A DNA stretch of 64,000 nt. Origin: Streptomyces humicola. Its GTDB lineage: Bacteria > Actinomycetota > Actinomycetes > Streptomycetales > Streptomycetaceae. Below are positions 37,037-48,865 of the stretch, piece after piece. Position 1 is the stretch's first letter; each line of letters begins with the position of its first letter. Both the position numbers and the translations under genes were made by a program. The notes beneath the pieces were generated by a model, which did no database searches, had not been told where the DNA came from, and saw nothing but the letters and a program-made list of their open reading frames with translations. The stretch covers positions 149,737 to 213,736 of the forward strand of contig NZ_JANFNG010000010.1 in assembly GCF_024436035.1 (NCBI RefSeq), read 5' to 3'.

Positions 37037-38077
37037 ATGATCGCCGTGTCGTTCCTCTCGCACCGCCCCCGGTACCGGCCCGTCCCCAAGGCCGAGCTCC
37101 ACCTGCACATCGAAGGCACCCTCGAACCCGAGCTCGCCTTCGCCCTCGCCGAGCGCAACGGCGTGACGCTGCCGTACGCGACCACCGACGAGCTGCGCCG
37201 CGCGTATTCCTTCACGGATCTGCAGTCATTCCTCGACCTCTACTACGCGCTGATGGCCGTGTTGCGCACCGAGGACGACTTCTGCGAGCTCGCCGACGCC
37301 TACCTCACGCGCGCCGCGGAGCAGGGCGTACGGCACGCCGAGATCTTCTTCGACCCGCAGGCGCACACCGCGCGCGGCATTCCCGTCGCCGCCGTCATCG
37401 AGGGACTGTGCCGGGCGCTCGACCGCAGCGAGCAGCAGTACGGCATCACCACACAGCTGATCATGTGCTTTCTGCGCGACCAGTCGGCAGAGTCGGCGAT
37501 GGAGGTCTTCGACGCCGCCCAACCCTTTCTCCACCGGATCGCCGGTGTCGGACTCGACTCGGCCGAAGTCGGCAACCCGCCCGCGAAGTTCCGCGCGGTG
37601 TACGAGCGTGCAGCGGCAGTGGGCCTGCGCCGCGTCGCGCACGCCGGCGAGGAGGGCCCGCCCTCGTACATCCGTGAAGCGCTCGACGTCCTCGGTGCGG
37701 AGCGGATCGACCACGGGCTGCGCTGCCTGGAGGATCCCGGACTCGTCGAGCGGCTGGTCCGCGACCAGGTGCCGTTGACCGTCTGCCCGCTGTCCAACGT
37801 GCGGCTGCGGTGCGTCGACACCCTCGCCGGCCATCCCTTGCCGCGCATGCTGGATGCCGGGCTGCTGGTCACCGTCAACTCCGACGACCCCGCCTACTTC
37901 GGCGGATACGCCGACGACAATTTCCGTGCGGTCCGAGAGGCGCTTGCACTCGACGACGAGACGCTGCGCCGGCTCGCCGCCAACTCCTTCCGCGCCGCGT
38001 TCCTCGACGAGACCACGCGCGCCGCCTATCTGGCCGAGGTGGACGGGCACACGTTCACGGCATTCACGGACGGCTGA
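37037..38077 (+). CDS. Adenine/adenosine deaminase family protein
   Basis: This 346-residue metal-dependent deaminase has PKAELHLHIEGTLEPEL (metal-binding HxH), AEIFFDPQAHT, RVAHAGEEG (His and catalytic Glu), RIDHGLRC and VNSDDPAYFGG. The PKAELHLHIEGTLEP opening and FFDPQ are characteristic of the adenine deaminase (Aah1-like) branch, so adenine to hypoxanthine is the more likely reaction; adenosine is the alternative. ATG 37037 or GTG 37046 are possible starts. Its 3' end overlaps the convergent glycosidase gene by 14 bases. Confidence 0.9.
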   Translation: MIAVSFLSHRPRYRPVPKAELHLHIEGTLEPELAFALAERNGVTLPYATTDELRRAYSFTDLQSFLDLYYALMAVLRTEDDFCELADAYLTRAAEQGVRHAEIFFDPQAHTARGIPVAAVIEGLCRALDRSEQQYGITTQLIMCFLRDQSAESAMEVFDAAQPFLHRIAGVGLDSAEVGNPPAKFRAVYERAAAVGLRRVAHAGEEGPPSYIREALDVLGAERIDHGLRCLEDPGLVERLVRDQVPLTVCPLSNVRLRCVDTLAGHPLPRMLDAGLLVTVNSDDPAYFGGYADDNFRAVREALALDDETLRRLAANSFRAAFLDETTRAAYLAEVDGHTFTAFTDG

Positions 38078-39455
38078 GCCCGGGCACCTGCGCCCGTTGA
38101 AGGATCCGCGACGCGACCGCCGCCGAGTCGACGAGCGGGTGGAGGGCGAGGGCGCGCAGCGCCGCGCGGCGCGATCCGCTCTGCGCCGCCTCGATCGTGG
38201 CGCGCTCGACCGCCTTCACCGACAGCATCAGGCCCGCCTGATGGTCGTCGGGCGCGGCCACCGGCATCGGCCGGGCGCCGTCGGCGCCCACCTCGCACGG
38301 AACCTCGATGACGGCGTCCGCGTCCAGCGCCGGGACCGTCGTGCCGTTCGGAACGTTGAGAATCAGCCGCGTGCGCTCACCTCGCGCGATCGCCCGCATC
38401 AGGGCCAGCGCCACGCGGTCGTAGCCGCCGCCGTCCAGGTCCTGCGCGTCGCGCTGCCAGCCCCCCGACGCCTCCCGGCTCTCCGCCATGTAGGTCTCCT
38501 CGCGCTCCAGCCGCGTCCGCTCCCACGCCGCGTGCGCGCCCGCCGGATCCGCCGCCGCGGCCTCGGCGAAGAACGCCGCCTGCTGACGGTCGAGGAACTC
38601 CCCGCGCGTTGCCTCCGCCGCACGCGCCGCCGCGACCGCCTCGCGCGTGAAGTAGTAGTAGTGCAGGTACTCGTTGGGAATCGAGCCGAGCGTGCGCAGC
38701 CACTCCGCGCCGAACAGACGCCCCTCCTCGAAGGACCCCAGCGCCGCGTCGTCTGCGAGCAGCTGCGGCAGCAGCTCCCGCCCGTCCGGGGCTGTCAGGC
38801 GCCGCAGCCAGCCGAGGTGGTTGAGGCCAACGTAGTCGTACGCAACCCCCTCCGGCGCCGCGCCCGCCGCCCGCGCCGTCCGCCGTACCAGGCCCGCCGG
38901 CGAGTCGCAGATCCCGATCACGCGCGCGCCCCAGCCCTTGTGCGTCAGGCCGCTTTGCTTCAGGCCCCTCTGCTTCAAGACCCGCGACATCGCCTCGGTC
39001 ACCATCCCCGCCGGATTGGTGAAGTTGATCACCCATGCGTGTGGTGCAACCGCCGCCACGCGCTCGGCGATGGCGACCGCGACCGGCAGCGTCCGCAGCC
39101 CGTACAGCACCCCGCCCGCGCCCACCGTCTCCTGACCCAGCACGCCCTCCGCCAGCGGGATCCGCTCGTCGCACGCCCGGCCCGCCATGCCGCCCACCCG
39201 GATGGCCGAGAAGACGAAGTCCGCGCCGCGCAGGGCGTCGTCCAGGCCGTCCGCGATCCGCACGGCAGGCGCGCCCGGCACGCCGGCCGCCTGCGCGGCG
39301 AGGACGGAGGCGATCACCCCCAGCCGTGCCCGGTCGGTGTCGTACAGCACGAGTTCCTCGCACGCGCCGGGCGCCCCCGAGGCGCTGTCCTCCAGCAGCG
39401 CCCGGTACACCAGCGGAACCCGGAAACCCCCGCCGCCGAGAATCGTGAGCCTCAT
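38064..39455 (-). CDS. GH4 family 6-phospho-glucosidase
   Basis: This 463-residue GH4 enzyme works by NAD-dependent oxidation-elimination. It has the N-terminal NAD fold (LTILGGGGFRVPLVYRAL), DFVFSAIRVGG, INFTNPAGMVTEAM, IGICDSPAG (metal-binding Cys) and GLNHLGW. The NFTNPAG and GICD motifs favour 6-phospho-beta-glucosidase over alpha-glucosidases. It is divergent from the PfkB kinase gene 96 bases away. No PTS genes are visible nearby. Confidence 0.9.
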   Translation of the reverse strand: MRLTILGGGGFRVPLVYRALLEDSASGAPGACEELVLYDTDRARLGVIASVLAAQAAGVPGAPAVRIADGLDDALRGADFVFSAIRVGGMAGRACDERIPLAEGVLGQETVGAGGVLYGLRTLPVAVAIAERVAAVAPHAWVINFTNPAGMVTEAMSRVLKQRGLKQSGLTHKGWGARVIGICDSPAGLVRRTARAAGAAPEGVAYDYVGLNHLGWLRRLTAPDGRELLPQLLADDAALGSFEEGRLFGAEWLRTLGSIPNEYLHYYYFTREAVAAARAAEATRGEFLDRQQAAFFAEAAAADPAGAHAAWERTRLEREETYMAESREASGGWQRDAQDLDGGGYDRVALALMRAIARGERTRLILNVPNGTTVPALDADAVIEVPCEVGADGARPMPVAAPDDHQAGLMLSVKAVERATIEAAQSGSRRAALRALALHPLVDSAAVASRILQRAQVPGLSRP

Positions 39456-39551
39456 GCGTCTGCGTCACCGCTTTCCCTGTCCGTGTCCTGTCTGTGATGG
39501 ACTTGTCGCGTCTGTCGGGGGAAGAGGAAGGCACAGGAAGGAGAAGGCCCC

Positions 39552-40640
39552 GTGTCAGACCGGCCTGTCCTCGACCCGCTCGCCACGGTCCGCTCCAAGG
39601 GTGACCCGGCGACCGACGTGTATCTGACGGGCACCGTCTTCCTCGACATCATCTTCACCGGTCTGGACCGTGCGCCTGTGCGTGGCACCGAGACCTGGGC
39701 CCGCGGCATGGGATCGAGCCCCGGCGGGATCGCCAACATGGCGACGGCCCTCGCCCGCCTGAGCCTGCGCACCTCCCTCGCCGCCGCCTTCGGCGACGAC
39801 ATGTACGGCGACTACTGCTGGGAGAGCCTGGAGCGCGACGAGGGCATCGACCTCTCGCTCTCCCGCAAGGTCCCGGGCTGGCACTCGCCGGTCACCGTCT
39901 CCATGGCGTACGAGGGCGAGCGGACGATGGTCAGCCACGGTCACGAGGCCCCGCCGCCCGAGGAGCCCGCGCCGCCGTGCCCGCCCCCGTCCCGCGCCTG
40001 CGTAGCCACCCTCCACCCGGGTATGCCCCGCCAGGAGTGGATCGCGCTCGCCGCCGCGCGCGGCGGCCGCATCTTCGCTGACGTCGGCTGGGACGACTCG
40101 GGGCGCTGGGACCCCGACGACCTCGCCGACCTGCGGCACTGCGACGCCTTCCTTCCCAACGCGGTGGAGGCGATGCGCTATATGCGCACCGACTGCCCGC
40201 GCGAAGCCGCCCGCAGGCTCGCCGAGCTAGTACCGCTGGCCGTGGTGACCCTCGGGGACGAGGGCGTCTACGCGGTCGACTCCGCGGCGGGCGAGACCGC
40301 CGAGGTGCCCGCCCTCACCGTCGAGGCGCTCGACCCCACCGGCGCCGGCGACGTCTTCGTCGCGGGTTTCGTCACCGGCTCCCTGGCGGGCTGGCCGCTC
40401 GCTGACCGCCTCGCCTTCGCGAGCCTGACCGCGGCACTGTCGGTCCAGGAGTTCGGCGGCTCGCTCTCCGCACCCGGCTGGATCGAGATCGCGCACTGGT
40501 GGCAGCACGCCAAGGCCTACGACGACCAAGACCGCGAGGCGCTGCGCCGCTATGCCTTCCTCGACGACCTCCTGCCCACCGCTGCCCGCCCCTGGCCGCT
40601 GCGCCGCGCCGTCCCGACGATCGGCTTCCGCCGGCCCTGA
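39552..40640 (+). CDS. PfkB family carbohydrate kinase
   Basis: This 362-residue ribokinase-family sugar kinase has an N-terminal GSSPGGIANMATALARLSLRTSLAAAFGDD and a C-terminal DPTGAGDVFVAGFVTG with the catalytic Asp in the anion-hole motif. GTG 39552 follows AAGGAGAAG. It is divergent from the GH4 gene, so the pair may serve one sugar. The sugar cannot be named from sequence. Clean linkage and normal codon use argue against recent transfer. Confidence 0.9.
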   Translation: MSDRPVLDPLATVRSKGDPATDVYLTGTVFLDIIFTGLDRAPVRGTETWARGMGSSPGGIANMATALARLSLRTSLAAAFGDDMYGDYCWESLERDEGIDLSLSRKVPGWHSPVTVSMAYEGERTMVSHGHEAPPPEEPAPPCPPPSRACVATLHPGMPRQEWIALAAARGGRIFADVGWDDSGRWDPDDLADLRHCDAFLPNAVEAMRYMRTDCPREAARRLAELVPLAVVTLGDEGVYAVDSAAGETAEVPALTVEALDPTGAGDVFVAGFVTGSLAGWPLADRLAFASLTAALSVQEFGGSLSAPGWIEIAHWWQHAKAYDDQDREALRRYAFLDDLLPTAARPWPLRRAVPTIGFRRP

Positions 40641-40859
40641 CCACGCGGGCTGATCATGAACACGCGGGCCGATCACGGGTGACGCCCGCCCTCGATGCGC
40701 GACAGGAGGTCACCGACAGTGAGGCCGGCCTTCGCGGAGTGGAAACCCACCCGTAAAACCGCTCGGGCCCGGTCCCGTCCCGTCGTACCCTTGAACCCCA
40801 GGCCCTCACGGGCATGTCGAGCACACGAAGGCGGGACCAGTAGGCCTCAGAGCCGGCCC

Positions 40860-41951
<1,092 letters not shown>

Positions 41952-41962
41952 CCACCCGCACC

Positions 41963-42460
41963 ATGGCGATCGACGTCAACAACGAGTCCGGCTGGGAGAT
42001 CGACGAACCGTCGGTGCTCGACGCCGCCCGCTACGCCCTCCAGCGCATGCGCATCCACCCGCTCTCCGAGCTCTCGGTGATCGCGGTGGACGCCGCCGCC
42101 ATGGAGCAGCTGCACCGCCAGTGGATGGACCTGCCGGGCCCCACCGACGTGATGTCCTTCCCGATGGACGAGCTGCGCCCGCCCGGCAAGGACGACGACG
42201 AGCCGCCGCAGGGGCTGCTCGGCGACATCGTGCTCTGCCCCGAGGTCGCCAAGAAACAGGGTGAGGCCGCGCCGACGAAGCACTCGATGGACGAGGAGCT
42301 GCAGCTGCTCACCATCCACGGCGTGCTCCACCTGCTCGGCTACGACCACGAGGAGCCGGGCGAGAAGGCCGAGATGTTCGGCCTGCAGAAGGCGATCCTC
42401 GACGACTGGCGAGCCGAACGCGGCCTCGAAGGGCCCTCGCCGGCCCCGACCGTCCACTGA
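41963..42460 (+). CDS. ybeY: Endoribonuclease YbeY
   Basis: This 165-residue YbeY has the zinc motif [11 protein letters not shown], upstream [14 protein letters not shown] and [10 protein letters not shown]. It is a metal-dependent endoribonuclease needed for 16S rRNA 3' maturation and ribosome quality control. It lies in the conserved phoH-ybeY-corC-era block, 11 bases after phoH and 10 before the next gene. Confidence 0.96.
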   Translation: MAIDVNNESGWEIDEPSVLDAARYALQRMRIHPLSELSVIAVDAAAMEQLHRQWMDLPGPTDVMSFPMDELRPPGKDDDEPPQGLLGDIVLCPEVAKKQGEAAPTKHSMDEELQLLTIHGVLHLLGYDHEEPGEKAEMFGLQKAILDDWRAERGLEGPSPAPTVH

Positions 42461-42470
42461 CGAGCGCGCC

Positions 42471-43793
42471 ATGAGCGCCATGATCGTCGCAAGCGTTCTT
42501 CTGGTCGTCGTCGCCTGGCTGGCGGCGTGCGCCGAGGCCGGCATCGCCCGCACTTCCCGCTTCCGCGCCGAGGAGGCGGTACGGGCCGGGCGGCGCGGCA
42601 GCGCCAAGCTGCTCGCCGTCGCCTCCGACCCCACCCGCTACCTCAACGTCGCACTGCTGCTGCGCGTTGCATGCGAGATGGCGGCTGCGGTGCTGATCAC
42701 GGTGGTCAGCCTGCGCTCCTTCCACCAGACCTGGCAGGCGGTGCTGGTGGCGATCGCCGTGATGGTGCTCGTCAGTTACGTCGCCGTGGGCGTCTCGCCG
42801 CGCACCATCGGCCGCCAGCACCCGCTCAACACCGCCACCGTGGCCGCGTACGTGCTGATGCCGCTCGCCGGGATCATGGGCCCGATCCCCAAGCTGCTCA
42901 TCCTCATCGGTAACGCCATGACACCAGGCAAGGGGTTCCGCCAGGGCCCGTTCGCCTCCGAAGCGGAACTGCGCGCGCTGGTCGACCTCGCCGAGAAGGA
43001 CTCGCTCATCGAGGACGAGGAGCGCCGCATGGTGCACTCGGTCTTCGAACTCGGCGACACCATCGTCCGCGAGGTGATGGTGCCGCGCACCGACCTCGTC
43101 ATGATCGAGCGCTACAAGACACTGCGCCAGGCGCTCACGCTCGCGCTGCGCAGCGGCTTCTCCCGCATCCCGGTCACCGGCGAGAACGAGGACGACGTCG
43201 TCGGCATCGTCTACCTGAAGGACCTGGCCCGCCGGGTGCACATCAACCGCGAATCCGAGGCCGACCTGGTCGCCACGGTGATGCGGCCCGCCACCTTCGT
43301 CCCCGACACCAAGAACGCCGGCGACCTGCTGCGCGAGATGCAGAAGGACCGCAACCACGTCGCCGTCGTCATCGACGAGTACGGCGGCACCGCAGGCATC
43401 GTCACCATCGAGGACATCCTCGAGGAGATCGTCGGCGAGATCACCGACGAGTACGACCGCGAACTGCCCCCGGTCGAGGACCTCGGGGACGGCAGGTACC
43501 GCGTCACCTCACGCCTCGACATCGGCGACCTCGGGGAGCTCTACGGGGTCGAGCTGGACGACGAGGACGTCGAGACCGTCGGCGGCCTGCTCGCCAAGTG
43601 GCTCGGCCGCGTGCCGATCCCCGGTGCCACCACCGTCGTCGTCCTGCCCGCGGACGCCTCGTCGTCCGGCGCGCCGGACGCCCCGACGGCGCTGCGCCTG
43701 ACCGCGGAGTCGCCCTCGGGACGCCGCAACCGCATCGGCACGGTCGTCGTCTCCCCGGTCGGGCCCGCGGCCCCGGAGCCCGGCGAGGAGTAG
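42471..43793 (+). CDS. CNNM/CorC-type membrane protein with CBS domains
   Basis: This 440-residue hemolysin-family protein has an N-terminal CNNM domain with about four hydrophobic segments (MIVASVLLVVVAWLAACAEA, VLVAIAVMVLVSYVAVG, YVLMPLAGIMGPIPKLLILIG), then a CBS pair (VREVMVPRTDLVMIE, FSRIPVTGENEDDVVGIVYLKDL, AVVIDEYGGTAGIVTIEDILEEIVGEITDEYD) and a CorC_HlyC C-terminal domain. Such proteins are Mg/Co efflux or transport factors, not true hemolysins. ATG 42471 follows ybeY by 10 bases. It acts in the inner membrane. Confidence 0.92.
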   Translation: MSAMIVASVLLVVVAWLAACAEAGIARTSRFRAEEAVRAGRRGSAKLLAVASDPTRYLNVALLLRVACEMAAAVLITVVSLRSFHQTWQAVLVAIAVMVLVSYVAVGVSPRTIGRQHPLNTATVAAYVLMPLAGIMGPIPKLLILIGNAMTPGKGFRQGPFASEAELRALVDLAEKDSLIEDEERRMVHSVFELGDTIVREVMVPRTDLVMIERYKTLRQALTLALRSGFSRIPVTGENEDDVVGIVYLKDLARRVHINRESEADLVATVMRPATFVPDTKNAGDLLREMQKDRNHVAVVIDEYGGTAGIVTIEDILEEIVGEITDEYDRELPPVEDLGDGRYRVTSRLDIGDLGELYGVELDDEDVETVGGLLAKWLGRVPIPGATTVVVLPADASSSGAPDAPTALRLTAESPSGRRNRIGTVVVSPVGPAAPEPGEE

Positions 43794-43821
43794 CGGCAGC
43801 GACCCGCATATGCTCGCCTCC

Positions 43822-44175
43822 ATGAGCGATGCCGCAACGCTTGATCCACAGGACCGCAAGATCATCACTCTCGCGCGCTCCACGCGTGCTCGCAATGGAG
43901 TGCCCGAGGGCGCTGCGGTGCGGGACGAGACGGGACGTACGTACGTTGCGGGCTCGGTCGCGCTCGCCTCGCTGAAGCTGAGCGCCCTGCAGACCGCCGT
44001 GGCGATGGCGGTGGCGAGCGGCGCCACGTCGCTGGAGGCCGCGGCCGTCGTCACCGAGGCGGTGTCCGCCTCCGACGCCGACCGCGCCGCCGTACGGGAC
44101 CTGGGCGGCCCGGCCACCCCCATCCTGCTGGCCGGCCCGGACGGCGAGGTGCGCGCCACCCTCACGGCGGGCTGA
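43822..44175 (+). CDS. Cytidine deaminase-like protein lacking zinc ligands
   Basis: This 117-residue protein between the corC-type gene and era is named cytidine deaminase in many actinobacteria because of its fold: VPEGAAVRDETGRTYVAGSVALASLKLSALQTAVAMAVASGATSLEAAAVV. The catalytic HAE and PCxxC motifs are absent by eye, so it cannot bind zinc in the usual way and is probably not a deaminase. ATG 43822 is preferred over ATG 43810. It is conserved in position, so it likely has a real but different role. Confidence 0.8.
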   Translation: MSDAATLDPQDRKIITLARSTRARNGVPEGAAVRDETGRTYVAGSVALASLKLSALQTAVAMAVASGATSLEAAAVVTEAVSASDADRAAVRDLGGPATPILLAGPDGEVRATLTAG

Positions 44176-44223
44176 GGCCGGGTACGGTCAAAGCCGCCCC
44201 GCTGATCGGGGAGAATGGGCGGC

Positions 44224-45165
44224 ATGAGCGTTCGCACAGACTCCTCCTCCACCACGCACCGGGCCGGTTTCGCCTGCTTCGTCGGGCGGCCCAACGCGGG
44301 CAAATCCACCCTGACGAACGCTCTCGTCGGCACCAAGGTGGCCATCACCTCCACCCGGCCGCAGACCACCCGGCACACCGTGCGCGGCATCGTCCACCGC
44401 CCCGATGCGCAGCTCGTTCTCGTCGACACCCCTGGGTTGCACAAGCCGCGTACGCTGCTCGGCGAGCGGCTCAACGACATCGTGCGGGCCACGTGGGCCG
44501 AGGTGGATGTGATCGGCTTCTGCCTGCCCGCCGACCAGAAGCTGGGCCCCGGCGACCGGTTCATCGCCAAGGAGCTCGCCGGGATCAAGAAGACGCCGAA
44601 GGTCGCGATCGTCACCAAGACCGACCTGGTCGATCCCGAGCAGCTCGCGTCCCAGCTGATCGCCGTCGACCAGCTCGGCAAGGAGCTCGGCATCGAGTGG
44701 TCCGAGATCGTTCCCGTCTCCGCGGTCGGAGACAACCAGGTGGCGCTCCTCGCCGACCTGCTCGTGCCGCTGCTGCCCGAGGGCCCGGCGCTCTACCCCG
44801 AGGGCGATCTGACCGACGAGCCCGAGCAGGTCATGGTCGCCGAGCTGATCCGCGAGGCGGCGCTGGAAGGCGTGCGCGACGAGCTGCCGCATTCGATCGC
44901 GGTCGTCGTCGAGGAGATGCTGCCGCGCGAAGGCCGCCCGGAGAACAAGCCGCTGCTCGACGTCCACGCCACCGTCTACATCGAGCGGCCCAGCCAGAAG
45001 GGCATCATCATCGGCCCCAAGGGCGCCCGACTGAAGGACGTGGGCACCAAGTCCCGCCGCCACATCGAGGCGCTGCTGGGCACCCCCGTCTTCCTCGACC
45101 TGCACGTCAAGGTGGCGAAGGACTGGCAGCGCGACCCCAAGCAGTTGCGCAAGCTCGGTTTCTAG
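44224..45165 (+). CDS. era: GTPase Era
   Basis: This 313-residue Era binds the 16S rRNA 3' end during 30S assembly. It has G1 GRPNAGKST, G2 region TRPQTTRHTVRG, G3 DTPGLHKP and G4 TKTD, followed by the KH domain with the IIIGPKGARLKDVG loop. ATG 44224 gives a short Ser/Thr-rich lead. The neighbours ybeY and phoH point to one ribosome-maturation block. Confidence 0.97.
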   Translation: MSVRTDSSSTTHRAGFACFVGRPNAGKSTLTNALVGTKVAITSTRPQTTRHTVRGIVHRPDAQLVLVDTPGLHKPRTLLGERLNDIVRATWAEVDVIGFCLPADQKLGPGDRFIAKELAGIKKTPKVAIVTKTDLVDPEQLASQLIAVDQLGKELGIEWSEIVPVSAVGDNQVALLADLLVPLLPEGPALYPEGDLTDEPEQVMVAELIREAALEGVRDELPHSIAVVVEEMLPREGRPENKPLLDVHATVYIERPSQKGIIIGPKGARLKDVGTKSRRHIEALLGTPVFLDLHVKVAKDWQRDPKQLRKLGF

Positions 45166-45449
45166 ACCTCGTCCTCCGGGCGTCCTGGCTCGGCACTCAG
45201 CACTGCCCGGATCAGCGCCCGCTGGGCCTCGCTCACCTCCGGGTCGGCGCAGTGGATCGTGGCGTCGCCGATCGTGATCTCGTACTGGAAGGCGTCGCGC
45301 GCGCCCGGCGGCGCGGCGGACCGGCCCGCGGCCAAGGCGGCGCGGGCCAGGTCCGTCAGCTGCGGGGCGTCCGGCCGGCCGGCGGTCTCCAGTTCGGCCT
45401 TCCGCGTGATGCCGGCGAAGCCGCCGGTACGGGTCACCGCGATGCGCAT
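45162..45449 (-). CDS. Emfourin-type inhibitor of M4 protease
   Basis: This 95-residue protein begins MRIAVTRTGGFAGITRKAELET and has LTDLARAAL, FQYEITIGDATIHCAD and SEAQRALIRAVL. The pattern matches emfourin (M4in), a protein inhibitor of protealysin encoded beside it in Serratia. Here it lies nine bases downstream of an M4 protease gene on the same strand. It probably binds the protease and holds it inactive in the cell. It overlaps the end of convergent era by four bases. Confidence 0.85.
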   Translation of the reverse strand: MRIAVTRTGGFAGITRKAELETAGRPDAPQLTDLARAALAAGRSAAPPGARDAFQYEITIGDATIHCADPEVSEAQRALIRAVLSAEPGRPEDEV

Positions 45450-45458
45450 GACCGATGT

Positions 45459-46586
45459 CTACCCCTGAGGGGCCGATTCCGCACCTTCCGGCGCGGCTGC
45501 CTGGTGCGGGAGCGGTGCGCCGTGCGGGGCGGGCGTCACGCCCACCCCTGACCAGGCCGCGAGCACCGCTTGCTTCTCCTCGCCGTCGCCGAAGCGCGCC
45601 TGCGCCGCGGCCACCGTCACCCCGGCGAAGGTCGCGAAATCCGCAGCCGAGCGGAGCTGCCCGCCGGTGAGCGCGTCGTACCAGATCCGGCCCGCGCGCT
45701 CCCAGGCGTACCCGCCGAGGGCCGTCGCCAGCAGATAGAAGGCGTGGTTGGGGATGCCGGAGTTGATGTGCACACCGCCGTTGTCGTCACTGGTGCGCAC
45801 GTACTGGTCCATATGGGCCGGCTGCGGGTCCTTGCCCAGGCGAGGGTCGTCGTACGCCGTGCCCGGCGCCTGCATCGAGCGCAGCGCCACACCGTGCACA
45901 CCGGGCTCCAACAGCCCCTTGCCGATGAGCCAGTCGGCGTCCTGGGCGCTCTCCCGCAGCGCGTACTGCTTGATCAGCGAGCCGAAGACGTCGGAGACCG
46001 ACTCGTTGAGCGCACCGGACTGGCCCTCATAGGTGAGATTGGCGCTGAACTGGGTCACGCCATGCGTCAGCTCGTGGCCGATGACGTCCACCGGGATGGT
46101 GAAGTCCTTGAAGATCTTGCCGTCGCCGTCGCCGAAGACCATCTGGGATCCGTCCCAGAATGCGTTGTCGTAGCCCTCGCCGTAGTGGACCGACGCGTCC
46201 AGCGGCAGCCCGGCGCCGTCCACGGAATGCCGGCCGTACGCCGTCAGATAGAAGTCGAAGGTCGCACCGAGGCCGTCGTAGGCGCGGTTGACGGAGGCGT
46301 CGGCGCTCGGCTTGCCGCCCTCGGCGCGCACCTCGGTGCCGGGCAGCGTCTGGTGGTGCCGCGCGTCATAGAGCGTGCGCCGCGGCGAATCGTCCGCCCC
46401 GGGCGACGGCTTGGACGCCCCCGAGGACCGGACGGCGATCCGGCGGCGGTCGCGGTGCTCGGCGTCCAGCCGGAGGGAGCGGCGGGCCGGATGGTGGAGC
46501 TCCGGGTCCTCGTGCCGGGCGAGCCGCTCCAGCAAGTGCGGCGGGACGATCGTGCAGAACACGGACGATGCGCAAGTGAAGGCCAT
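45459..46586 (-). CDS. Protealysin-like M4 metallopeptidase
   Basis: This ~375-residue M4 peptidase starts at ATG 46586, placed so that the short propeptide with its PPL motif (FCTIVPPHLLERLARHED) is at the N-terminus as in protealysin; an in-frame start at 46670 is less likely. The catalytic parts are VIGHELTHGVT, GALNESVSDVFG (third zinc ligand) and NSGIPNHAFYLLA. There is no signal peptide, so it is cytoplasmic or non-classically released, again like protealysin. The neighbouring inhibitor gene supports this. Its role outside the cell or in defence against other cells is unknown. Confidence 0.9.
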   Translation of the reverse strand: MAFTCASSVFCTIVPPHLLERLARHEDPELHHPARRSLRLDAEHRDRRRIAVRSSGASKPSPGADDSPRRTLYDARHHQTLPGTEVRAEGGKPSADASVNRAYDGLGATFDFYLTAYGRHSVDGAGLPLDASVHYGEGYDNAFWDGSQMVFGDGDGKIFKDFTIPVDVIGHELTHGVTQFSANLTYEGQSGALNESVSDVFGSLIKQYALRESAQDADWLIGKGLLEPGVHGVALRSMQAPGTAYDDPRLGKDPQPAHMDQYVRTSDDNGGVHINSGIPNHAFYLLATALGGYAWERAGRIWYDALTGGQLRSAADFATFAGVTVAAAQARFGDGEEKQAVLAAWSGVGVTPAPHGAPLPHQAAAPEGAESAPQG

Positions 46587-46720
46587 GATCGGCAATCTGG
46601 CACTCCGTAGCCGCATTGTCACTGGTCGCGGCCGTCGTGTCGCCGCGCCGTCTTGCATACTGAGAGACACGGGCTCGTTCAGTGCGCGCCACGGAAGCGT
46701 CGGATAAGCTGCAACGCATC

Positions 46721-46749
46721 ATGCGTTTCGGGCTGCTTCTCCTTAGCTG

Positions 46750-46768
<19 letters not shown>
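46721..46768 (+). CDS. leuA leader peptide
   Basis: This 15-residue ORF (MRFGLLLLSCRGEGL) has four adjacent leucine codons plus one at its end. It lies 81 bases before leuA. Ribosome stalling at leucine codons when Leu-tRNA is scarce would shape the RNA that follows, as in amino-acid attenuators. It is too short to be a functional protein. Confidence 0.85.
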
Positions 46769-48616
<1,848 letters not shown>

Positions 48617-48658
48617 CCCCTGCCTCTACTGTTCGCCCTCCGCCCGCCGCGCACCCGT

Positions 48659-48692
48659 ACGGCCCCGTCGCAGTCCGCTGCGGCGGGGCCGT
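48659..48692 (+). terminator. leuA terminator
   Basis: ACGGCCCCG-T-CGCAG pairs with CTGCG-G-CGGGGCCGT around a four-base loop, 43 bases after the leuA stop. Confidence 0.8.
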
Positions 48693-48865
48693 CGGTGTCC
48701 AGCGTTTTTCGCACTGTCTGTGTACGCGGTACTGACCGCACGTCATCGATGTGGTTAACATCACTGCAACACCGGCGCCGCTGCCGGAGCGGTCGAGCGA
48801 TGCATCGCCCCTCACGTGCGCCCGTGCCTCGGTACGTGCCAGGACGAGACGGCGGAGGTCGCAAC

